DNA of 24,063 bases from Alphaproteobacteria bacterium (lineage in GTDB: Bacteria; Pseudomonadota; Alphaproteobacteria; Micropepsales; Micropepsaceae): contig JAPLPI010000171.1 in assembly GCA_026400305.1 (NCBI GenBank), positions 1 through 24,063 of the forward strand. The letters run 5' to 3'. Both the position numbers and the translations under genes were made by a program. Shown in pieces: positions 7,928-15,782 of this stretch (the stretch's first letter is position 1; each line of letters begins with the position of its first letter). The notes under the pieces are model-generated. The model made no database searches and had not been told where the DNA came from. It saw nothing but the letters and a program-made list of their open reading frames with translations.

Positions 7928-8871
7928 AGACGGCGATTAGCGTCTTCCTTCTGGGGATCAGTACGGCGATGGCCGCGCCGTCCAGCTATCCGGATTGGGC
8001 CTATGCCGTGCCCACGCCGCAGAATGAAGCCACCGCGCCCAAGGACGACGGCACCAAGTTCACGCTGCCGGGCGCGGCCGGCCCTTTCACCCGCGGCCAG
8101 ACGGCAGGCGCGGGCTACACCCCGCCCGCCGACTGGTATCCGGGCGATCATCCTTCCATGCCCAATACCGTAGCCGCCGGCAATACGGCTCGCGGTATCA
8201 CCGCCTGCGCCGGTTGCCATTACCCCAACGGCAAGGGCCGGCCGCAGAACGCTAATATCGCGGGGCTGAACGCCGACTATCTCGCCCGCCAGTTGCGGGA
8301 GTTCAAATCGGGCGCACGCCACAGCGCCGAGCCGCGCAAGAAGAACGCCCAGCAGATGGTGGACATCGCCAAGGCCATGACCGACGGCGAGATCACCGAG
8401 GCGGCGTCTTATTATGCGTCCCTGCCGCCAACCGTGCCGATCAAGGTGGTGCAGGCGGTGATGGTGCCGCAGATGCGCAGTCAGGAAGGCATGTGGCTGC
8501 CCCATGAAAGCGGCGCGCGCGAGCCCATCGGCATGCGCATCATCGAGACACCCGCCAATGTGGACCGCGAACAGTTGCGCGATCCCCATGCCGGGTTCAT
8601 CACCTACGTTCCGCGCGGCGCCCTCGCAAAGGGCGAGCGGCTGACCGAAAAGCTACGCTGCGCCGGGTGCCATGGCGAAGGACTGAAGGGCGCCGATGCC
8701 CCGGGCATTGCCGGCCGCTCGCCCAGCTACCTGGGCCGCCAATTGTATGACTTCCAGCAGGGCATGCGGCATGGCGAGATGGCGGCTGCGATGCAGCCCA
8801 TCGTGGCCAAGCTGAGCGCCGCCGATATCATCAACCTCACGGCCTATGCCGCATCTCTTCCGGTGAAATAA
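7924..8871 (+). CDS. Exported dihaem cytochrome c
   Basis: A 315-residue protein from a GTG start that overlaps the preceding TGA (GTGA). It begins VKTAISVFLLGISTAMAAPS, a Sec signal peptide cut near MAA. Two CAGCH haem-attachment motifs, at residues 95-99 and 246-250, lie in two repeated cytochrome c domains of the tandem c4/c553 type. Each domain has the typical helix around YLARQLREFKSG or YLGRQLYDFQQG and candidate axial methionines downstream, such as EMAAAMQPI in the second domain. Periplasmic electron carrier. It is probably the acceptor for the secreted sugar dehydrogenase encoded upstream, although its position between an oxidoreductase gene and pdxA is notable because both neighbours are cytoplasmic NAD-type enzymes. 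Confidence 0.9.
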   Translation: MKTAISVFLLGISTAMAAPSSYPDWAYAVPTPQNEATAPKDDGTKFTLPGAAGPFTRGQTAGAGYTPPADWYPGDHPSMPNTVAAGNTARGITACAGCHYPNGKGRPQNANIAGLNADYLARQLREFKSGARHSAEPRKKNAQQMVDIAKAMTDGEITEAASYYASLPPTVPIKVVQAVMVPQMRSQEGMWLPHESGAREPIGMRIIETPANVDREQLRDPHAGFITYVPRGALAKGERLTEKLRCAGCHGEGLKGADAPGIAGRSPSYLGRQLYDFQQGMRHGEMAAAMQPIVAKLSAADIINLTAYAASLPVK

Positions 8872-9866
8872 TGACCAAACCCGTGGTGGCAATCACCTTC
8901 GGCGACGCTTCCGGAATCGGGCCGGAACTGGTGGCAAGGTTTCTAACCCGTCCCGAAATATCGGCGGCACAGATCGTCCTGGTGGGCGATCCCTGGGTAT
9001 GGGCACAAGGCCAGAAAATCGCCGGCGTCTCGCCGGCGGTCAACGTTATCAAGGACTGGTCCGAAGCCCGCCACGGCGACGGCACACCGATGCTACTCGA
9101 AATGCAGACGGTCGCGCAGACCGATATCGTTCAGGGCCAGGTCACGGCGGCGGCAGGTCGCGGCGCGCGCGCGGCCCTCACCGCCTGCCTGGACGCCGCG
9201 GTGCGCGGCGATACCGATGCGGTCTGCTTTGCGCCCCTCAACAAGCAGGCCATGAAGAAGGGCGGCATGGCGTTCGAGGATGAACAGCATTTCTTCGCCC
9301 ACCATCTGGGTGTCACCAGCTATTTCTGCGAGTTCAACACGCTGGGCACGCTGTGGACCTCGCGCATTTCCAGCCATGTCCCGCTGGCCGACATTCCCAA
9401 ATATGTCACCAAGGAGCGCATCAAGGCGGCGGCGCAGTTGACCTTCCAGACCCTGAAGCGCGCCGGTTTTGCCCAACCGCGGGTGGCGCTGGCGGCGCTC
9501 AATCCCCATGGCGGCGATGGCGGCACCTGCGGCCGCGAGGAGATCGACATCATCGAACCGGCGGCCAAAGAATTGAATGACGAAGGTCTGCCCATCCTGG
9601 GCCCCTTCCCGGCCGACACGATTTTCCTGAAGGCGCGCGATGGCCTTTTGGACAGCGTCGTCACCATGTATCACGATCAGGGCCAGGTGGCGGTCAAACT
9701 GCTGGGCTTCGAGCGCGGCGTGACAGTGGCCGGTGGCCTACCGGTGCCGATCACCACTCCGGCCCACGGCACGGCCTTCGATATCGTGGGACAGGGCAAG
9801 GCCAATGCCGAAGCCATGACCCAGGCTTTCCTGCTGGCGGCCAAGATGGGCGCCGCTGCTAGATAA
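8871..9866 (+). CDS. pdxA: PdxA-family dehydrogenase (4-hydroxythreonine-4-phosphate dehydrogenase or PdxA2-like)
   Basis: A 331-residue protein starting MTKPVVAITFGDASGIGPEL; ATG overlaps the cytochrome stop (TAATG). The metal ligands of PdxA are present: His169 in SHVPLAD, His213 in ALNPHGGDGG and His268 in YHDQGQ, followed by the substrate and NAD region around TTPAHGTAFDIVGQGKA. PdxA oxidises 4-phosphohydroxy-L-threonine in PLP synthesis; PdxA2 homologues oxidatively decarboxylate D-threonate or D-erythronate 4-phosphate to dihydroxyacetone phosphate. No pdxJ or ksgA (the usual neighbours of biosynthetic pdxA) and no four-carbon acid sugar kinase are in the window, but the catabolic operon context favours a PdxA2-like role. 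The 3' end overlaps the convergent dehydratase gene by 8 bp. The family is certain, the branch inferred. Confidence 0.9.
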   Translation: MTKPVVAITFGDASGIGPELVARFLTRPEISAAQIVLVGDPWVWAQGQKIAGVSPAVNVIKDWSEARHGDGTPMLLEMQTVAQTDIVQGQVTAAAGRGARAALTACLDAAVRGDTDAVCFAPLNKQAMKKGGMAFEDEQHFFAHHLGVTSYFCEFNTLGTLWTSRISSHVPLADIPKYVTKERIKAAAQLTFQTLKRAGFAQPRVALAALNPHGGDGGTCGREEIDIIEPAAKELNDEGLPILGPFPADTIFLKARDGLLDSVVTMYHDQGQVAVKLLGFERGVTVAGGLPVPITTPAHGTAFDIVGQGKANAEAMTQAFLLAAKMGAAAR

Positions 9867-10968
9867 TGTGGGCTTCGGCCTGCAGCAGGGCGCGGATATA
9901 GCCGAAATCGAAAGCATAGCTTTCGTTGGGCCCGTTGGGACTGTCCTTGAAGCGCGGCGCGTGGTCGGGCATCAACAACCCGTCATAGCCGACTTCGCGA
10001 TAGACCTTCACGGCTTTCACAAAATCCACATCGCCTTCATCCGGAAACGTCTCGACGAAATCATCGCGCTTGCCGCGAATGTTGCGGAAATGGACGTTGA
10101 AGATTTTCTTACGGCTGCCAAAATAGCGGATGACATCAAAAATATCCTTGCCCGGCTCCTGCAGCATTTCCGACATGGTGCCCTGGCAGAAGTTCAACCC
10201 GTGATAGGGATTTTCGTGAATGGCGACGAAGCGCTTAACGCCCTCCACCGTGCCTAGCACCCGCTGGATGCCGCGATAGCCGGACGGCGGCACACCCGGA
10301 TCATGGGGATGCAGCGCCAGCTTGACCTTGTATTCGGCGGCCACCGGCACCACCCGCTCCAAAAAATAGGTGATGCGTTCCCAGAACATGTCGCCCGGCA
10401 CCACTCCCGCTTTGGTCAGCGGCAAATCCTTGGGCGCATCGGCCAGTTTCCAGACCGTATATAAAGCATCGCCACGCCCCTGCACGGTGCCGCTGCGCAT
10501 GGCGCCCAGCAAATTCAGCGCATACTTGATGCATGGAATGCCGGCGGCCGCGACATTCCTGATGTGGATCTGGAACCCTTCGATATCGCGGTCGCGCTCC
10601 GGGCCTTCACCCAGGTTGATGGCGGGATGCTCTTGTTGATCGACATTCTGGGTCGGCAACGCGCATTCGGCGATGTCCATGGTCAGCTTGTGGCGCTCGC
10701 ACAGATCGCGCGCCCGCTTCAGTTCTTCCACCGTGGCATAGACGCGGGTGGGATCGGCCATCTGGGCGGCACAGCCCACGCCATCGACGCCGAAACGCGC
10801 CAGATAGCCGGCTGCCTTGTCGGTCAGAACGCCCTGCATCTCGTGACCGATGCGTGCCTTGACCGGCTTGAGCGCTGACTTGCAGGCGGGCGCGGCATCG
10901 GCAGCAGGCGCCAGCGGAGCGGCCGCGGCGAGCCCCAGAGCCGTGACAAACCGGCGGCGATTTTCCAT
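9859..10968 (-). CDS. Mannonate dehydratase (UxuA)-like protein with a twin-arginine-type N-terminus
   Basis: A 369-residue TIM-barrel protein. The N-terminus MENRRRFVTALGLAAAAPLA has a twin-arginine RRRFV motif, an alanine-rich hydrophobic stretch and an AxA site around DAA, so export by Tat is likely. The body matches UxuA: IKYALN, LALHPHDPG, AIHENPYHGLNFCQGTMSEM with the ligand Cys, VHFRNIRG with His and Arg, ETFPDEGDVDF and LLMPDHAPR. Cytoplasmic UxuA converts D-mannonate to 2-keto-3-deoxygluconate and is about 390 residues; this one keeps those ligand segments but is exported and shorter. AAGGAAA precedes the ATG. It lies 12 bp after the beta-propeller gene and probably shares its transcript. 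It may dehydrate or isomerise a sugar acid in the periplasm; the true substrate is not evident. Confidence 0.82.
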   Translation of the reverse strand: MENRRRFVTALGLAAAAPLAPAADAAPACKSALKPVKARIGHEMQGVLTDKAAGYLARFGVDGVGCAAQMADPTRVYATVEELKRARDLCERHKLTMDIAECALPTQNVDQQEHPAINLGEGPERDRDIEGFQIHIRNVAAAGIPCIKYALNLLGAMRSGTVQGRGDALYTVWKLADAPKDLPLTKAGVVPGDMFWERITYFLERVVPVAAEYKVKLALHPHDPGVPPSGYRGIQRVLGTVEGVKRFVAIHENPYHGLNFCQGTMSEMLQEPGKDIFDVIRYFGSRKKIFNVHFRNIRGKRDDFVETFPDEGDVDFVKAVKVYREVGYDGLLMPDHAPRFKDSPNGPNESYAFDFGYIRALLQAEAHII

Positions 10969-10980
10969 AGGCGTTTCCTT

Positions 10981-12075
10981 TTATTTGGGACCCGGCAATG
11001 TGCGATACGCCGCCCGGTCCATCTGGAACGAGCTGATCCACAGCGTATCTCCGATCACCAGGCCGGTGGCGATGCCGCCAAAGGCGGGATTGGGTTCGCC
11101 GTATGCCAGTATCTTCCAGGTCATGGCCTTGGGGTCCAGCTGCGATACCACCCAGCCGCGATGGCAGTTCATGTTGCCGTGGGCGTCCTGGATCTGTTTT
11201 CGGGTACCGCCACAGGCCGGCTCGTCGAACATCATGCCTGCCGCAATCAGCCGGTTTCCGCTCCAGTGGATATTGTCCAGATTGTACCAGGGCGTCTTTA
11301 TGGTACGCGCCGGCTTGGATGTGTCCGCGCGGTTGTAGACCGCCACCATCTGGGTGCCGGACACCGCGATATAGAACTCGGTCTCATCCGGCGAAATCTC
11401 TATGCCGTTGTTGCCGGACAGCTCGGTGCCGGGCAGCAGGCGAAGCTGCTTGTCCTTGGGCGTCCATTCCCACACCCCGCCGGTGACGTTTCCGCTGATG
11501 AAGTCGGTCATACCGCCATGCATCTGCACATTGGCCAGGATGGCGCCGCCCTTCGTCGCTGTGACGCTATTAGTCTTGAAGTCGGCTGGTAGCTTGACGC
11601 AGCCGGTCCAGCTGATGGCAGGTTCGACCCCGCGCCCATCCACGGCAAAGACCTGGATGCTTTCGAATGGCAGATGGGTGACCGAATACAGCGTATAGGT
11701 ACCCGCCACCGCAGCAGGCCGCAGCGCCAACCCGTGGCTGTTGAAACTGGCAGGCGCGCTCATGCAGTCCGGATAGGCCTTGCGGTCGGGCTTTGACGTC
11801 CCCGTGAAGAAGCGTTTGGTGGCCTTGGCCTGGCTGTCGATCAGGAAAATTCCGCCCTTGTCGCCCATGCCGCTAGCGACGATCCACTTACTGGCGCCGA
11901 TCTGCAGCAGGTCTTCGGGTTGGTCCAAACCGCAAACAAAGTTCAGACCCATCGACGGGGTGCAGGGGGCGGTCTCCTTGGCGGGATGGGGAACGCCTTG
12001 TAGTTGAGGGTCGGGCTGCTGCGCCAAGGCGGCCAGCGGCAGCAGCAAGGCTGCGGCGATGGGCAGGACTTTCAT
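10981..12075 (-). CDS. Secreted beta-propeller-like protein (SMP-30/gluconolactonase-like)
   Basis: A 364-residue protein with a Sec signal peptide, MKVLPIAAALLLPLAALAQ. GGGGAA upstream fixes this ATG; the frame continues further 5' but without a signal. The mature part has blade-like repeats, for example GLDQPEDLLQIGASKWIVAS, GIEISPDETEFYIAVSG and LDNIHWSGNRLIAAG, which resemble the arylesterase/SMP-30 propeller group where such loops hold a calcium ion. Several Cys (CTPSMGLNFVC, DCM, ACGG, NCHRG) suit an oxidising periplasm. It is the first gene of a two-gene unit with the dehydratase homologue. A lactonase hydrolysing the aldonolactone made by the sugar dehydrogenase would fit the pathway, but I cannot assign specific catalytic residues, so the function is tentative. 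Confidence 0.7.
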   Translation of the reverse strand: MKVLPIAAALLLPLAALAQQPDPQLQGVPHPAKETAPCTPSMGLNFVCGLDQPEDLLQIGASKWIVASGMGDKGGIFLIDSQAKATKRFFTGTSKPDRKAYPDCMSAPASFNSHGLALRPAAVAGTYTLYSVTHLPFESIQVFAVDGRGVEPAISWTGCVKLPADFKTNSVTATKGGAILANVQMHGGMTDFISGNVTGGVWEWTPKDKQLRLLPGTELSGNNGIEISPDETEFYIAVSGTQMVAVYNRADTSKPARTIKTPWYNLDNIHWSGNRLIAAGMMFDEPACGGTRKQIQDAHGNMNCHRGWVVSQLDPKAMTWKILAYGEPNPAFGGIATGLVIGDTLWISSFQMDRAAYRTLPGPK

Positions 12076-12249
12076 AGCGCTTCCCCTTTTTGCGGGTAGC
12101 CTAGCCATTATTTGGGTGGCGGCAAATCGCCCATCTCCGCGCAGGTCTTCGTCGCTGATGTATCGAAGGCCGGCGGCGCGGACGCTCCTGCGCCGGTCAT
12201 GACTGGGCAGTATGGACTTGCAACGTCCCCATGCTGCCAAAGTTCCGGT
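12076..12249 (-). other. Intergenic gap with a weak 54-residue ORF
   Basis: This lies between the 2OG-oxygenase stop and the propeller start. A minus-strand ORF starting at 12272 (MGAVSAPEPELWQHGDVA) and ending GDLPPPK at 12108 spans it and overlaps the 3' end of the oxygenase gene. It has no recognisable Shine-Dalgarno, domain or signal, and its codon bias is mediocre. The gap should also hold the promoter of the propeller-dehydratase unit; no clear promoter or hairpin terminator is visible. I do not call the ORF a gene. Confidence 0.3.
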
Positions 12250-13746
12250 TCAGGCGCGCTGACGGCGCCCATACAGCATGGTAATGTTGATACGCCGGTT
12301 CTCATAACCCTCCGCAAAGGTGATCCGGTCGGTCTTGTGGAACAGGTTGGAATCAAAGATCACCGCCCGGTTGACCCGATACGGTACCCTTACGGTCCTG
12401 GCGCCCTGCTCTTCCAGGAAGGCATAGGCGGCGCTTTCATCGGAATTGAACTTGGCGAAATCCCATTCCAGCGGCGCCGCCTTGTCCCAGATCACAAGCC
12501 CGCCGCCTTCGCCATCCAGGTTGGCCGCGTCCGGGGTGATCCAGAAATTCACATTCACCGCCGCTTCATCGGCATGAATGCCGATGCCATCCAGGGTGCT
12601 GTCGTATTTGAAAGCCCAGTGATAGCGCAGGGGGTGGCGCGCAAAGATCTCCTGAAACGTGGCGCTGAGTTCATCGGCTACCTGCGCCAGCAGCGGGGCG
12701 GCAAAGCCGGATTCCGGAAAGGCGCCGAGATATCCCTGGGGGAAGGAGGTGTGCCAGATCTGCGAGCCCAGCGTATAGCGGTGCAGCGCAGTCAGCGCTT
12801 CATCGGTGAGCAGATTGTCGATCACCACGATTTTCGGGTCACTGTCCGCCCAGGCCTTGGCGGCAGGCTCGGCATTCAGAGGGTTGATGGCGCGGCTTAA
12901 CAGCCGTTCGCCACTAGTGATACGCGCGTCTTCCTTGTTCGCAGCGCGCCAAGCCGCCTGTTCTTCGTTGTGCTTGCGTTCATGCGCCAGCTTGGCGCTG
13001 TCCGGCTTGTCGCCGCCAAAGGCGTGGCTGGCCGCCAGGCGGAAAGATGCGAAGCTTTCCTCCAGACGGTTCATTTCACTCAGCACCTTGCCGCGATTGG
13101 CCAGCGCAGCGGCATGACCGGGCTGCAGCGCCAGTGCGCGATCCAAAGTCTCCAACGCGTCATCGAACCGCGCCAACTCGCGCAAGGCAAAACCGCGATT
13201 GCTCAGCGCGGCCACCAAATTGGGTTGCAGCTTCAGCGCCCGATCCGCGCTTTCCAGTGCGCCCTGCGGGCGACCCATCTCCGACAAGGCCGCGCCGCGC
13301 ACTGTCCAGGTTTCCGCCAAGTCTGGCCGGGCCGCCAGCACGGCTTCATAGTCGGCCAGCGCCGCATCAAAGCGCTTCAGCTCGCGCAGCATGTTGCCAC
13401 GATTGTGCAGTGCCTCGATATTGCCGGGCGACAGCGCCAGGGCACGGCCATAACTGTCCGCAGCCTCCTCACGCCGGCCCAATCCGGCCTGCACATGGCC
13501 CAGGTTGATCCAGGCATCGGATATCGCGGGATTCTGCTTCAACGCGGCGGTAATTAGTTCGATGGCGGCGTCATGGCGACCCTGCTGGAAACGGATCACA
13601 CCCAGCATGTGGCGCGGCGCGAAGGCAGAAGGCTCCCGGAGCAGGACCTGCTGGTACAGCCGTTCGGCGCTCGCCATATCGCCGCGCTGGTGCGCGGTGA
13701 GACCCAAGTCGAACAGATCCTGCAATTGATCGCGCGAAACGTTCAT
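12250..13746 (-). CDS. TPR protein with a C-terminal 2OG-Fe(II) oxygenase domain
   Basis: A 498-residue protein starting MNVSRDQLQDLFDLGLTAHQ. Residues 7-245 are about seven consecutive 34-residue TPR units (GDMASAERLYQQ, GRREEAADSY, RFDAALADYEAVL and so on). After a charged linker, the C-terminal 200 residues form a double-stranded beta-helix oxygenase: GIHADEAAVN supplies His391 and Asp393, NLFHKTDRI supplies His470, and the 2-oxoglutarate salt bridge comes from Arg484 or Arg485 in YENRRINI. The iron triad is complete. No signal peptide, so cytoplasmic. TPR-oxygenase fusions are typically protein or small-molecule hydroxylases, with the TPRs recruiting the substrate. It starts 35 bp after the cyclase stop with no terminator between, so it may be the last gene of the secretion operon. 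Confidence 0.88.
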   Translation of the reverse strand: MNVSRDQLQDLFDLGLTAHQRGDMASAERLYQQVLLREPSAFAPRHMLGVIRFQQGRHDAAIELITAALKQNPAISDAWINLGHVQAGLGRREEAADSYGRALALSPGNIEALHNRGNMLRELKRFDAALADYEAVLAARPDLAETWTVRGAALSEMGRPQGALESADRALKLQPNLVAALSNRGFALRELARFDDALETLDRALALQPGHAAALANRGKVLSEMNRLEESFASFRLAASHAFGGDKPDSAKLAHERKHNEEQAAWRAANKEDARITSGERLLSRAINPLNAEPAAKAWADSDPKIVVIDNLLTDEALTALHRYTLGSQIWHTSFPQGYLGAFPESGFAAPLLAQVADELSATFQEIFARHPLRYHWAFKYDSTLDGIGIHADEAAVNVNFWITPDAANLDGEGGGLVIWDKAAPLEWDFAKFNSDESAAYAFLEEQGARTVRVPYRVNRAVIFDSNLFHKTDRITFAEGYENRRINITMLYGRRQRA

Positions 13747-13781
13747 GGCGGGGGTTCATACAGGAAAAACGCCGCCCACGC

Positions 13782-15782
13782 CTATTTTTCCGTCATCTTC
13801 AATTCGGTGCCGGTTTCGCCATTTTTCAGGCGCCCAACATGCAGCTTCACCAGGTAATCGTCGGACCCCGAAGCGTCCAGATCGCCGAACAGCGCGCCAT
13901 CGCCGGCTGTCATGCTGTCATAGGCCCGCTGATAGCGTTGCAGGAACGTCTGTTCCCAGAGCCCCCCATGCAGTGGCTCCCACAGGTCAAGCGCCGTGGT
14001 CTTGCCCTTGACGATGGCCGATATGATGGGGCGGAAGGGAATGTCGGTGCAGGCGGCGCGGGTAACACCGCTGACGCATAGCCGGGTGCCGAAATACTTG
14101 TTGATGCCCTCCAGCCGCGCCGCGGTGTTCACCGCGTCCCCGGACGCTGTATAGGTAAAGCGGGCATGGCTGCCGAAATTGCCCACCACCGCCACGCCGG
14201 TATGCACGCCGATGCGGGTCACGCCCAGGGACACACCATCGGCATTCTTCTTCTTACGGTATTCCTCGCTGAACGTGTCCATGTCCAGCATGCAACGCAC
14301 CGCGCTTGACTGATGGTCGACCAGGTCCAGCGGCGCATTGAAAATGGCGAACACCGCATCGCCGATAAACTTGTCCACCATGCCGCCATGCTTCATCACC
14401 AGGTTTGTCATGCCGTCCAGGTAATTGTTCAGCACATGGGCCAGCTGGATAGCGTCGATCTGCTCGGACATGGTGGTGAAATTGGCGATGTCCGAGAACA
14501 GGAAGGTCATTTCCCGGCGCTCGCCTTCCAGGTTCATGCTGGAGGGATCGGCCACCATCCGCTCTACGATGGCGGGCGAGACGTAGCGAGAAAAAGCGCC
14601 CTGGATGAAGGCCTTTTGCTTGCGCGCCTCGCGGCCACTCAAGGCTTCCATGCTGAAGAAGGAGACTACCAGGGCCAGGGATGGCGCCATCAGGGAGAGG
14701 ATCACATTGGCATAATGGTAGAGCGCCACGCCGCCTGCCCCAAATACCGGCAACAGCAGCATCACACCAATCGCCCGTGTCCAGAGCGAGGCGTTGACGA
14801 CCGCCAGGCCAGCGCCCAGCAGCGCCAGCGCCAGGGTGACAGCGAAATTGAGCTGCCAGCCGGCAATGGGCGATTTCTTGTGATGGATCAGCTGCGACAG
14901 GGCATGGGCCTGGATCACAATGCCCGGCAATTGACCGTCATCGCCGGCATAGACCACCGAAAAGGGCGTACGGTGGCGGTCCACCAGGGTCACGTCCGAT
15001 CCGATCAGAACGATCTTGTCCTTGAACCAGGTTTCGAACACCGCCGACAGCGCCGGGTTGGCGACCATGGCGGCGGAGTACTGCACGAAGGGTTTGGGGC
15101 GGGGATCAAGCTCCGTGGGCGCGGGACGTCCGCGCCAGACAATCGCCACGCTTTTCTCCGGTGTTTCCACCCCAACCTTGGCCGCCACGGCGCGCGCGAC
15201 GCCGGGAATGTAATGACCGCCCACCTTGGCGCCGGGAAAAACGTAGCGGGCGGTGTCGAACTGGTCGGTGGGCAGATTGGCAAGTGCCCGCAAGCGCGGC
15301 GGCACCATGGCGTCCTCAAACGCCTTCTGTTCCGGCGTGACGATGTCATGGCTGGCGATATAGCTGATGACCAGCGGTACTTTGGTCTCGCGTAAGGTGG
15401 CGGCCAGGGACTTGTCCTTGGCCGCCTCCGTCGGCTGATCGAGCAGAAAGTCGGACGCTATGGCGGCGGGGTGATGGGAGGCGATCTGCCGGATAAGGGT
15501 GGAGAGAAAAGCGCGATCAACCGGCGAGCGATAGGGAAATTGCGCCAGGGTCACCTCGTCCACAGCCACGATGACGATCTTGGGATCCTGTTCCTCGCGC
15601 GGCGCAAAAACCGAGGCGATCTCCCAGTCCTGCACGAACTGGTTCAGGCGCGTCATGACCGAAAAATTTTCCACCAGCAGCAGCGAGAACATCGCGCTGA
15701 CCAGAAAAACGGAGACCAAGATGGAGGCCGACCACAGGGCCTTGCGCCGTTCCGCGCCCAGGCCTGCGAGAAATGCCTTCAC
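13782..15782 (-). CDS. CHASE2-domain class III adenylate cyclase
   Basis: A 666-residue inner-membrane receptor cyclase from a GTG start that overlaps the preceding TGA (GTGA). A first membrane helix (about residues 17-37) is followed by a periplasmic CHASE2 domain to about residue 300 (DPKIVIVAVDEVTL, FSVVYAGDDGQLPGIVIQA), two or three helices to about residue 390, then the catalytic domain. Both metal aspartates are present, Asp431 in FLFSDIANF and Asp475 in DKFIGDAVFAIF; the Lys of DKFIGD and the Asp of YTASGDAVNTAARLEG are the adenine-selecting pair, and the Asn/Arg of NTAARLEG stabilise the transition state. The enzyme therefore looks active and ATP-specific. CHASE2 senses an extracytoplasmic ligand; the FecR-like exported protein encoded immediately upstream is the obvious candidate partner. 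Output: cAMP. Confidence 0.92.
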   Translation of the reverse strand: MKAFLAGLGAERRKALWSASILVSVFLVSAMFSLLLVENFSVMTRLNQFVQDWEIASVFAPREEQDPKIVIVAVDEVTLAQFPYRSPVDRAFLSTLIRQIASHHPAAIASDFLLDQPTEAAKDKSLAATLRETKVPLVISYIASHDIVTPEQKAFEDAMVPPRLRALANLPTDQFDTARYVFPGAKVGGHYIPGVARAVAAKVGVETPEKSVAIVWRGRPAPTELDPRPKPFVQYSAAMVANPALSAVFETWFKDKIVLIGSDVTLVDRHRTPFSVVYAGDDGQLPGIVIQAHALSQLIHHKKSPIAGWQLNFAVTLALALLGAGLAVVNASLWTRAIGVMLLLPVFGAGGVALYHYANVILSLMAPSLALVVSFFSMEALSGREARKQKAFIQGAFSRYVSPAIVERMVADPSSMNLEGERREMTFLFSDIANFTTMSEQIDAIQLAHVLNNYLDGMTNLVMKHGGMVDKFIGDAVFAIFNAPLDLVDHQSSAVRCMLDMDTFSEEYRKKKNADGVSLGVTRIGVHTGVAVVGNFGSHARFTYTASGDAVNTAARLEGINKYFGTRLCVSGVTRAACTDIPFRPIISAIVKGKTTALDLWEPLHGGLWEQTFLQRYQRAYDSMTAGDGALFGDLDASGSDDYLVKLHVGRLKNGETGTELKMTEK

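Noticed and set aside
9850..9880. Bidirectional terminator between pdxA and the dehydratase gene
   Set aside because: The genes overlap by 8 bp and no hairpin with flanking T/A tracts is seen at the junction.
12108..12272. A 54-residue gene between the oxygenase and the propeller protein
   Set aside because: No ribosome site, weak codon bias and overlap with the oxygenase 3' end; recorded only as gap content.
14313..15395. A 360-codon ORF on the plus strand opposite the cyclase gene
   Set aside because: It lies entirely antisense to a cyclase with all catalytic residues; its translation is rich in His, Gln, Arg and Gly with no domain. Long antisense ORFs are expected in GC-rich genes.
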